Below, one piece after another: positions 26,176-40,728 of a DNA stretch of 64,000 nt. The position numbers and the translations under genes are program-made. Under the pieces are notes generated by a model, which was not told the origin of the DNA, did not search any database, and saw only the letters and a program-made list of their open reading frames with translations. The DNA is taken from positions 1,601,001 to 1,665,000 of the forward strand of contig CP032507.1 of the NCBI GenBank assembly GCA_008375315.1, written 5' to 3'. Position 1 is the first letter of the stretch, and each line of letters starts with the position of its first letter. This DNA comes from Ectothiorhodospiraceae bacterium BW-2 (lineage in GTDB: Bacteria; Pseudomonadota; Gammaproteobacteria; Thiohalomonadales; Thiohalomonadaceae).

Positions 26176-27015
26176 ATGAGTCTGAACCATAAAATTGATT
26201 TTGCCATTATCTTTAGCGTCAACCATGCCAATCCCAATGGCGATCCGCTCAATGGCAACCGTCCCCGTACCGATTATGATGGCTACGGCGAAGTGACTGA
26301 TGTCTGCCTTAAGCGTAAACTACGCGATCGACTGTTGGCTGATGGCGAGTCTATTTTTGTACAGTCGGATGAGAAGAAGATTGATGGCATGACTAGTCTG
26401 AAAAATCGTGCTGAATCAGCTGAGTTTGGGCTAGGTAAAGATGCCTTTAACGCTAAAAAAACCACACCGAATGAAGCGGCTAAATTGGCGTGTGAGAAGT
26501 GGCTCGATGTCCGCAGTTTTGGCCAATTATTTGCTTTTAAAAGTGAGAGTAAAGATGGGGTATCGATTCCGATTCGGGGGCCGGTCACAATACAGTCTGC
26601 TTTTAGTGTTGAACCGGTGAGCATTACCAGTACTCAAATCACCAAAAGCGTCAGCGGTGAGGGTGATGGTACTAAACGCAGCAGTGATACGATGGGTATG
26701 AAACACCGTGTTGATAGAGCAGTCTATGTAACCTATGGTGCGATGAGCCCGCAGTTAGCCGAACGCACCGGTTTTAGCGATGCGGATGCTGAACTGTTAA
26801 AAGCGGCTTTACCGCGTCTGTTTGAAGGCGACGCCTCCTCAGCCAGACCTGAGGGAAGTATGGTGATCGAAAAGGTGATTTGGTGGCAACACAACTGTAA
26901 AAGTGGCCAATATTCCTCAGCGAAAGTGCACCGTAGTCTGCAAGTTAATGCCGACGGGAGTTATACTTTGGAATCACTGACCGATTTGCAGCCTGAAGAG
27001 ATTAATGGGTTTTAG
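26176..27015 (+). CDS. cas7: Type I-C Cas7c backbone subunit (Csd2)
   Basis: A 279-residue Cas7 protein. It has the start IDFAIIFSVNHANPNGDPLNGN, a DVCLKRKLRD block, and VRSFGQLFAF with PIRGPVTIQSAFSVEPV, all typical of Csd2. Several copies coat the crRNA in Cascade. A GGAG site precedes the ATG. In most I-C operons cas4 follows directly. Here 491 nt carrying a toxin-antitoxin pair intervene, with only 9 nt between the cas7c stop and the antitoxin ATG. Confidence 0.92.
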   Translation: MSLNHKIDFAIIFSVNHANPNGDPLNGNRPRTDYDGYGEVTDVCLKRKLRDRLLADGESIFVQSDEKKIDGMTSLKNRAESAEFGLGKDAFNAKKTTPNEAAKLACEKWLDVRSFGQLFAFKSESKDGVSIPIRGPVTIQSAFSVEPVSITSTQITKSVSGEGDGTKRSSDTMGMKHRVDRAVYVTYGAMSPQLAERTGFSDADAELLKAALPRLFEGDASSARPEGSMVIEKVIWWQHNCKSGQYSSAKVHRSLQVNADGSYTLESLTDLQPEEINGF

Positions 27016-27024
27016 GTGCGAGCG

Positions 27025-27243
27025 ATGAAAACAATTACCTTACAAATTGATGAGACCATTCAGGAAAAATTTGAGTGGTTGCTACACCATTTTAGTCAGG
27101 ATGAGCTGAAAATTATCGAACAGAGCGAATATCAGAGTGATGATCACTATCTGCGAACCATTCCGGGAATGGTCGAGTCAATAAAATCTGCTCGCAAAGA
27201 GCCATTAGAGAGTGGCGTAGAGCTCTCACAATTGGATTGGTGA
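27025..27243 (+). CDS. Putative antitoxin of a YoeB-like pair
   Basis: A 72-residue acidic protein beginning MKTITLQIDETIQEKFEWLL, then FSQDELKIIEQSEY, and a flexible charged tail (SARKEPLESGVELSQLDW). A beta-strand plus amphipathic helices followed by a toxin-wrapping tail is typical of type II antitoxins, though I do not recognise the family. The stop overlaps the toxin ATG by one base (TGATG), the usual coupling in toxin-antitoxin operons. It lies between cas7c and cas4 on the same transcript. A GTG at 27016 is an alternative start. Confidence 0.65.
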   Translation: MKTITLQIDETIQEKFEWLLHHFSQDELKIIEQSEYQSDDHYLRTIPGMVESIKSARKEPLESGVELSQLDW

Positions 27244-27503
27244 TGTACCGGCTGTTATTGATGAAACAAGCCCAGAAGGATGCTAAAAAACTCGCCTCAT
27301 CCGGGTTAAAAGCGATTACGAATCGGCTATTGGGTTTGATTGCAGAAAACCCATACGGCTATCCACCTGGCTATGAGTACCTGAAGGGGGATTTGGCGGG
27401 GCTGATTAGTCGTAGGATTAATCGACAACATCGGTTGGTATATGAGGTGATTGAATCTGAAAAGATCATCAAAGTTTATCGAATGTGGACACACTACGAG
27501 TAG
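27243..27503 (+). CDS. YoeB/Txe-family toxin (RelE fold)
   Basis: An 86-residue protein matching Txe/YoeB mRNA interferases: KQAQKDAKKLASSGLK, ENPYGYPPGYEYLKGDLAG, then SRRINRQHRLVYEV and the C-terminal MWTHYE. The family's catalytic positions, Arg and His in the RRINRQHRLVYEV block and the terminal His-Tyr, are all present, so it is probably active. YoeB toxins cleave mRNA at the ribosomal A site. It is three bases from cas4. Being nested in the cas operon, its fate is tied to that transcript. Confidence 0.85.
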   Translation: MYRLLLMKQAQKDAKKLASSGLKAITNRLLGLIAENPYGYPPGYEYLKGDLAGLISRRINRQHRLVYEVIESEKIIKVYRMWTHYE

Positions 27504-27506
27504 TGT

Positions 27507-28172
27507 ATGGCCTATTACTCTGAGGATGAACTGCTGCAACTCTCTGGTTTGCAACACCTGGCCTTCTGCTCACGCCAGTGGGCACTGATTCATATTGAGC
27601 AACAGTGGCAGGAGAATCGTTATACCGCTGAGGGGCAGATTCTGCACCAACGCGCCGACAGTGGAAGTCATGAAAAACGCGGTGATACGATTACGGTACG
27701 CTCGTTACGATTACAGTCGTTGCGGTTAGGACTATCCGGCATTGCCGATGTAGTTGAATTCCACCGGGTAACCAGCGGGGGTTGTCCATTGCCACACCAT
27801 CGTGGCTTGTGGCAACCCTATCCGGTCGAATACAAACGGGGTCGTAAAAAGCGGGAAGATTGGGATGAGGTGCAGCTCTGCGCTCAGGCGCTCTGTCTGG
27901 AAGAGATGCTGCAAGTGTCGCTTGGGGAGGGTTCACTCTATTATGGCCAAACCCATCGACGGGTTAAAGTTACCTTCACCGAAGCGTTACGCCAACGAGT
28001 GGAGGCGTTAGCCGCACAGATGCAGCAGTTGTGGCAACAGCAGCAGACTCCGGCAGCGCAGCCGGATGCGAAGTGCGAACACTGCTCGCTCTACGATCGT
28101 TGTCTGCCAGATGGTGTTGCAGGGCGCAGTGCAAAAAGTTACCTGCAACAGCTATGGGAGGCAGACGATTGA
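27507..28172 (+). CDS. cas4: Cas4 adaptation nuclease
   Basis: A 221-residue RecB-family exonuclease with an iron-sulphur cluster. The N-terminal cysteine is in LAFCSRQWALIHIE. RecB-type residues are GIADVVEF and PVEYKRGR, with QLCAQALCLEEM after them, and the C-terminal CEHCSLYDRC supplies three cysteines. With Cas1-Cas2 it selects PAM-bearing prespacers and trims them. Its stop overlaps the cas1 TTG start (TTGA). A Gln-rich run (about 171-184) precedes the cluster. Confidence 0.9.
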   Translation: MAYYSEDELLQLSGLQHLAFCSRQWALIHIEQQWQENRYTAEGQILHQRADSGSHEKRGDTITVRSLRLQSLRLGLSGIADVVEFHRVTSGGCPLPHHRGLWQPYPVEYKRGRKKREDWDEVQLCAQALCLEEMLQVSLGEGSLYYGQTHRRVKVTFTEALRQRVEALAAQMQQLWQQQQTPAAQPDAKCEHCSLYDRCLPDGVAGRSAKSYLQQLWEADD

Positions 28173-29206
28173 AAAAATTACTCAATACGCTCTATATCAC
28201 CACACAGGGTGCTTTCATTGCCAAAGAGGGCGAAACCCTGCTGATACGGGTCGAAAAAGAGACCAAATTGCGCCTCCCAATCCATACTCTGGGCGCTGTT
28301 GTCTGTTTTGGTCAGGTATCGGCCAGTCCGGCAGCAATGGCCTTTTGTGCTGAACACGATATTCTGCTGGCATTTTACACCGAACAGGGTAAATTTCAGG
28401 CACGAGTGCAGGGCGCGGTGAGTGGTAATGTGTTATTACGACGACAGCAGTATCGTTGGGCGGATAGTGAAACACAGTCAGCAACCATTGCCCGTGCAAT
28501 AATTAGTGGAAAAATCGCCAACAGCCGCACCGTCATTGGTCGGGCACTGCGTGATCATCCGGATCATGCAGAAAAACAGGCCTTAGAGCAGAGCCATCTA
28601 CACTTTAAGTCGCTGCTGCGAACCATTGGGCGTGATGATTCGCTCTCGCTCGATAGCTTGCGTGGTATAGAGGGCGAGGCGGCAAAGCGCTATTTTGCCG
28701 TTTTTGATGTGTTGATTTATGGCGATAAACAGCACTTTTTCTTTAAGGGGCGTAGCAAACGGCCACCGCTGGATAATGTGAATGCGCTGTTGTCGTTTGT
28801 CTATACCCTGTTAGCTCACGATATCACCGCAGCATTGGAGGGCGTCGGTCTCGATCCTGCGGTGGGCTATCTGCATCGGGATCGCCCCGGGCGTGCCGGC
28901 TTGGCGCTGGATCTAATGGAGGAGTTACGCGCCTATTTGGCGGATCGGTTGGTTTTATCACTTATTAATCGCAAACAGGTAAAGGGGAGTGGTTTTAATC
29001 AAAGTGAATCGGGGGCAGTGGTGATGGATGAGGCGACACGAAAAACGGTGCTGGTCGCGTGGCAAGAGCGAAAGCGTGAGACCATTACCCACCCGTTTCT
29101 GGATGAGAAGGTCGAAATTGGCCTGCTGCCGCATATTCAGGCGATGCTATTTGCCCGTTATGTTCGGGGGGATCTGGATGGTTATCCACCTTTTATCTGG
29201 CGTTAG
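28169..29206 (+). CDS. cas1: Cas1 integrase (type I-C)
   Basis: A 345-residue Cas1. The start is taken as TTG at 28169, giving the canonical KKLLNTLYITTQGAF opening and overlapping the cas4 stop; an ATG at 28154 would add five residues. The active-site Glu is in LRGIEGEAAKRYF. The His and acidic residues are in VGYLHRDRPGRAGLALDLME. Cas1 with Cas2 inserts new spacers at the leader end of the array. A longer upstream reading overlaps cas4 out of frame and is spurious. Confidence 0.92.
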   Translation: MKKLLNTLYITTQGAFIAKEGETLLIRVEKETKLRLPIHTLGAVVCFGQVSASPAAMAFCAEHDILLAFYTEQGKFQARVQGAVSGNVLLRRQQYRWADSETQSATIARAIISGKIANSRTVIGRALRDHPDHAEKQALEQSHLHFKSLLRTIGRDDSLSLDSLRGIEGEAAKRYFAVFDVLIYGDKQHFFFKGRSKRPPLDNVNALLSFVYTLLAHDITAALEGVGLDPAVGYLHRDRPGRAGLALDLMEELRAYLADRLVLSLINRKQVKGSGFNQSESGAVVMDEATRKTVLVAWQERKRETITHPFLDEKVEIGLLPHIQAMLFARYVRGDLDGYPPFIWR

Positions 29207-29223
29207 TTTATCAGGAGGCTTTG

Positions 29224-29514
29224 ATGTTGGTATTAGTGACCTATGATGTCAAAACAGAAGATGCAGCCGGGGCAAAACGGTTGCGGCGAGTCGCTAAGGT
29301 TTGTAAAGATGTGGGGCAGCGGGTGCAATATTCTGTGTTTGAGTGCTGGGTCGATCCGGCGCAGTGGGCGATGTTGCGACAGCGTTTAATTGATACCATT
29401 GATGAAGATCAGGATAGTTTGCGTTTTTACTTTTTAGGTTCTAACTGGAAAAAGCGTATTGAGCATATTGGCGCTAAACCGGCGTATGATCCGGAAGGGG
29501 TGTTACTGGTGTAA
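29224..29514 (+). CDS. cas2: Cas2
   Basis: A 96-residue ferredoxin-fold protein. The family start LVLVTYDVKTED holds the conserved Asp, followed by RLRRVAKVCKDVGQRVQYSVFEC and LRFYFLGSNWKKRIEHIG. It forms the central dimer of the Cas1-Cas2 integrase. AGGAGG lies 5 nt upstream of the ATG. It is the last cas gene, and the CRISPR leader begins directly after it. Confidence 0.92.
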   Translation: MLVLVTYDVKTEDAAGAKRLRRVAKVCKDVGQRVQYSVFECWVDPAQWAMLRQRLIDTIDEDQDSLRFYFLGSNWKKRIEHIGAKPAYDPEGVLLV

Positions 29515-29699
29515 ATTACCAGTTGCGAACCGGAAGCGATCATAATTATTGTGGTGGGTTCGCAATTTTGTAAGCTCTTTAAAAATATGATTATTTTTTT
29601 GTTTTTTTCATGAGGGTTATGTTTTTATGGAAAATTGGCGTTTGGATCGCAAAAATGGGATACTAAAGCTAAGCTGTAGCACTGATTTTTAGTGGTGCA
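29515..29699 (+). promoter_or_regulatory. CRISPR leader
   Basis: A 185-bp AT-rich non-coding stretch between cas2 and the first repeat, the expected place for the array promoter and integration signals. It contains a perfect 9-bp inverted repeat, TTGCGAACC (29523-29531) and GGTTCGCAA (29557-29565). Long T and A runs follow. The hairpin could terminate cas transcription or bend the leader for spacer integration. Confidence 0.7.
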
Positions 29700-37230
<7,531 letters not shown>

Positions 37231-38109
37231 TTATGACTGCTGCGCCAACCCCTGCCGCCCGAGCCAGGCCAACACCCCGCACCCGGCGATAATCGCCACC
37301 ATCGGCCACTGTGTCTCATTATAGAGCAGCCCCGATAACGCCCCCATCACCGCGCCGAAACCGAACTGCGCCACCCCGAACAGCCCCGACACCGTTCCGG
37401 CCAGCTGTGGGTGGAGATTGAGCGCGCAGGAGAGGGCATTCGCTGCAATCGGCAGCAGTGTGACAAAAAAGAGCATCATGCCGATAATCGTACCCCACGG
37501 ATAGAGCGCCTCAATTGAGGCTAATCCTAGCAGCAACAGTGCAATTAGCGCCACATAAGTGGTGGCTAAACGAAACAGCGCATCGGCATGATAGCGATTT
37601 AACAATATCCGGTTCAAATGAGAACTGATAACCGAAGTCAGCACACTGGCAGCAAAAATCAGACTAAACGCCGTCTCACTAAAGCCATAGAGCGACATAT
37701 AGACAAAAGGGGCAGCAGAGATAAAGGTAAACAGCGCGCCGAACATCGCTCCGGCCGAGAGCAGATAACCGAGTAGCTGCCTGTCACGCAACAGGCGGCC
37801 ATAATTGCGCAGTAACAGCCGCAACTGAAACGGCTGTCGCCGCTCCGGTGGTAACGACTCCGGCAACTCCCGCCACGCCAACAGCCCGATAGCGACCGAC
37901 ACCAGCGCTAACGCGGTAAAGATAGCGCGCCAGTCGAACCAAATCAGCACTATCGCCCCCAGTATCGGTGCCACCAAAGGCGCTACCGCCATGACCATCA
38001 ACACCATCGACAACACCCGTGCCACATCATCGCCGCTAAAGCGGTCGCGAATTACCGCTCTTGAAGCGACAATCGATGCGCCGGCGGTCAATGCTAAGAC
38101 AAAGCGCAA
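37231..38109 (-). pseudogene. Bcr/CflA-type MFS drug transporter, N-terminus lost
   Basis: A 292-residue multi-helix membrane protein against about 400 for the family. It starts in the middle of the Bcr/CflA block GLRFVLALTAGASIVASRAV-IRD (motif near transmembrane helix 4), and the first three helices are missing. The frame is open a little further upstream (IEWLIGLRF) but meets an in-frame TAA near 38146. The TTG at 38109 is only nominal. The remaining helices and the GTVSGLFGVAQFG signature are intact. It probably does not transport. Confidence 0.75.
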
Positions 38110-38161
38110 ACCGATGAGCCATTCAATCGAAATACCAACCGGGCTTTAGAGAGGGAGGCAA

Positions 38162-38947
38162 TCACCACACAAACAGACTACAGTGGCGCTGCATCACCTG
38201 AATCGGAATCACCTTCGAACAGGCCGAGCCCGCCAACCCGACACAACAGTGCAGCGGCAACAGATGCTCTGGCCGTGGATGACAAAAACGGGCGCCGGGC
38301 ACCTGCTGCCAATCGATTAACTGCTGCCACCGCTCTGACTCACTGAGTGAGGTATCGCCGCAACACCCTCTTAACCAGCGCTCAAAGCCCTGATTTAAGC
38401 GTAACGACTCACTATCGGGACGGGTAAAAAAGGCGCGCAGATTATGAAACGAAAAGCCGGAGCCAATCACCAACAGCTTCTCAACCTCTAACTCCCGTAA
38501 CGCCTGACCAATAGATAAATGGGCTGCTGGGTCGAGAGAGTTTAATAACGACAACTGTACCACCGGAATCGACGCCTCAGGGTACATCACCTTTAACGGT
38601 ACAAATACCCCATGGTCGAGACCGCGCTGCGCATCGCTTTTAACGGCTATCTCTTTTGCTTGAAGCGCAGTCACCACCGAATCAGCCAACTCAGGCGAAC
38701 CGGGGCAGGGGTAGGTGATTTGATACGACTCCGGTGGAAAGCCGCCATAGTCATAAATCAACGCCGGCTCTGTAGCGGTCGTGACCGTCGCTACCTCCGT
38801 CTCCCAGTGGGCACTAACGACCAAAATCGCCTCAGGGCGGGGCAGCTCAGCGGCTAATTTTTTTAACGCCGCCACCAGCTGCTGATGTCCGGCATCACCT
38901 AACAGCGGCAGCGGGCCACCGCCATGGGAGAGAAATAGTACCGACAT
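38162..38947 (-). CDS. Extradiol ring-opening dioxygenase family (LigB/DODA)
   Basis: A 261-residue protein of the class III extradiol dioxygenase family, like E. coli YgiD. Metal-ligand candidates are visible: LFLSHGGGP (His), VVSAHWE (His), LDHGVFVPLK (His and Asp-His pair) and GSGFSFHNL. A C-terminal HPRPEHLLPLHCC block follows. Enzymes of this type cleave catechols or L-DOPA-like substrates using Fe or Zn. The substrate is not predictable. The ATG overlaps the stop of the nitroreductase fragment (TGATG), so they were once co-transcribed. It ends next to the truncated transporter. The frame looks complete. Confidence 0.8.
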   Translation of the reverse strand: MSVLFLSHGGGPLPLLGDAGHQQLVAALKKLAAELPRPEAILVVSAHWETEVATVTTATEPALIYDYGGFPPESYQITYPCPGSPELADSVVTALQAKEIAVKSDAQRGLDHGVFVPLKVMYPEASIPVVQLSLLNSLDPAAHLSIGQALRELEVEKLLVIGSGFSFHNLRAFFTRPDSESLRLNQGFERWLRGCCGDTSLSESERWQQLIDWQQVPGARFCHPRPEHLLPLHCCVGLAGSACSKVIPIQVMQRHCSLFVW

Positions 38948-39249
38948 CAATTCTCCCCGAAAAAGCGACAAAACGCATCCACCCCTAACCGCTCGGTACG
39001 ATACTGATCTAAACCCTGTTCTACCGCAGCTAGCATTAACGACTGCCAGAACATGCCGTAATCGATAAACGAGCCGGTCTCCATCACACCACCGAGAAAA
39101 AACAGTAGCATCACCGGTGCATCAAAGGCGCGATAGTTAGCGGCCCACTGATTGAGCTGCCGCTCTTTATCCTCGCGGCTAATCTGCAGTGCTGAGTAGA
39201 GCTGTAGGCCACACGCTTTACGCCGGCTCTTATAGGGCTCCCCTGATAG
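38947..39249 (-). pseudogene. Nitroreductase-family fragment
   Basis: A minus-strand frame open for about 100 codons, bounded upstream by an in-frame TAA (39252-39250) and lacking a start. It reads GEPYKSRRKACGLQLYSAL, then REDKERQLNQWAANYRAFDA, then VMLLFFLGG and SFIDYGMFWQSLMLAAVEQGL. This is the middle of an FMN-dependent nitroreductase. The N-terminal FMN-binding part is missing, and the C-terminus ends abruptly in unrelated residues. It is non-functional. It overlaps the dioxygenase start as TGATG. Confidence 0.7.
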
Positions 39250-39354
39250 TTAGCTGTTTTAGCCAGGGGTCATGTGTGTTAGCGGATGATGTTAGCATTC
39301 AAAGCAGAAAAATGAAAAATAGTGAATGGAAAAAGACTCTATCAATCAAATAAA

Positions 39355-39431
39355 TGGCGCGCCCGAGAGGATTTGAACCTCTGACCTCAGCCTCCGGAGG
39401 GCTGCGCTCTATCCAGCTGAGCTACGGGCGC
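39355..39431 (-). tRNA. tRNA-Arg (anticodon CCG)
   Basis: A full cloverleaf on the minus strand: acceptor GCGCCCG/CGGGCGC, D arm GCTCAGCTGGATAGAGC, anticodon arm CAGCC-CTCCGGA-GGCTG with CCG at 34-36, T arm AGAGG-TTCAAAT-CCTCT, discriminator G and an encoded CCA. Its 3' end points at the accessory island, the classic arrangement for integration at tRNA genes. Confidence 0.95.
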
Positions 39432-39460
39432 TTTGATCTGTCTTGTTTCTGAAGGCGGCC

Positions 39461-39489
39461 ATTATACGGTAAAAGTGACCATTAGCCTA
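39461..39489 (-). promoter_or_regulatory. tRNA-Arg promoter
   Basis: A perfect -10 TATAAT (39466-39461) followed by a GC-rich discriminator GGCCGCC, as in stringently controlled stable-RNA promoters. A weak -35 TAGGCT lies 17 nt upstream. It is 30 nt before the tRNA 5' end. Confidence 0.6.
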
Positions 39490-39498
39490 GCGTTGATT

Positions 39499-40725
39499 TC
39501 AGCTACGATAATCGGCATTAATCCGTACATAGTCATAGGAGAGATCGCAGCTATAGATCCTCGCCTGCGCCTCACCCCGCCCTAAATTGACGCTAAGGGT
39601 AATGTCACTCTGCGCCACCGCCGCAGCACCCTCCTGCTCCCGATAGCTATCGGCTCGGCCACCATTAGCAACAATCAGCACGCCATTCATCGCGATAGTT
39701 AACCTTGCAATATCGAAATCAGGAAGACCCGAACGACCGATAGCGGCTAAAATTCGTCCCCAGTTCGCATCGCTAGCGAAGAGCGCCGTTTTCACTAGCG
39801 GCGAGTGGGCAATCGTAAAGCCGACCTGCTCCGCCTCCGCCTCGCTCAGCGCTTGATTGATCTCAAGGGTGATAAATTTAGTCGCCCCCTCGCCATCTCG
39901 TACTAGCAGTTGTGCTAGCTGCTGCATCACCTCGATCAGCGCCTGCTGTAGCTGTTGTAGCTCCTCCTCCCCCCTCACCGACACGCCACTTGCTCCGGTT
40001 GCGATTAGCAGACAGCTATCGTTAGTAGAGGTATCACCATCGACTGTCACCCGATTAAACGACACCTTGACCGCCCGATTGGCTAGCTGCTGTAGCTCTG
40101 CTCGCTCCACTTCGGCATCGGTAGCGATAAAGGCGAGCATGGTCGCCATATCGGGGCGAATCATCCCCGACCCCTTAGCGATACCGGTAATCGTAATCGG
40201 CCGACCCTGTAGCGTTATCTGGCGCGAACACCCTTTGGCGACGGTATCGGTGGTCATAATCGCCGCCGCTGCCCGCTCCCAAGCCGCTGCACTGGCGCTT
40301 AATTCGCTCAATAGCTGGGGTAGTTGCGGCACAATCGCCCGCTTATAGGGGAGATCTTCACCAATCACACCGGTAGAGAAGGGGAGTACCGCCTCCGGTG
40401 CGCACCCCGCTAACTCGGCCACTGCTCGACAACACGCCGCTGCAACCACCATACCGCGACTACCGGTACCGGCATTGGCGTTACCGGTATTAATCAGTAG
40501 GTAGCGAGCGGCACCCTCACTCTGGTGCAGATGGGTTTTAGTTAGCTGTACTGGCGCTGCGCAGAAGGCGTTTTGGGTAAAGAGTCCCACCACCCGACTC
40601 CCTACGGCTAGTCTGAACAGGGTGATGTCGTCACGATTAGGGTACTTTACCCCACCTGCAGCACAGGCGAGTTCGACCCCCGCGACGGGGAGTAGGGGAG
40701 GGAGCTGCTGATAACCGACCGCCAT
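39499..40725 (-). CDS. argJ: Bifunctional ornithine acetyltransferase/N-acetylglutamate synthase
   Basis: A 408-residue ArgJ, full length. It transfers acetyl between N-acetylornithine and glutamate in the cyclic arginine pathway and may also use acetyl-CoA. The self-cleavage site and nucleophilic Thr lie in KGSGMIRPDMATMLAF. Other family blocks are LLINTGNANAGTG and NDSCLLIATG. It is three bases downstream of secA on the same strand and so is probably co-transcribed. This secA-argJ order is common in several gammaproteobacterial orders but not in enterics. Confidence 0.93.
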   Translation of the reverse strand: MAVGYQQLPPLLPVAGVELACAAGGVKYPNRDDITLFRLAVGSRVVGLFTQNAFCAAPVQLTKTHLHQSEGAARYLLINTGNANAGTGSRGMVVAAACCRAVAELAGCAPEAVLPFSTGVIGEDLPYKRAIVPQLPQLLSELSASAAAWERAAAAIMTTDTVAKGCSRQITLQGRPITITGIAKGSGMIRPDMATMLAFIATDAEVERAELQQLANRAVKVSFNRVTVDGDTSTNDSCLLIATGASGVSVRGEEELQQLQQALIEVMQQLAQLLVRDGEGATKFITLEINQALSEAEAEQVGFTIAHSPLVKTALFASDANWGRILAAIGRSGLPDFDIARLTIAMNGVLIVANGGRADSYREQEGAAAVAQSDITLSVNLGRGEAQARIYSCDLSYDYVRINADYRS

Positions 40726-40728
40726 GGC

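Noticed and set aside
28031-28168. Extended cas1 start overlapping cas4
   Set aside because: The added residues are an out-of-frame reading of the cas4 end. The canonical KKLLNTLY start follows the TTG at 28169.
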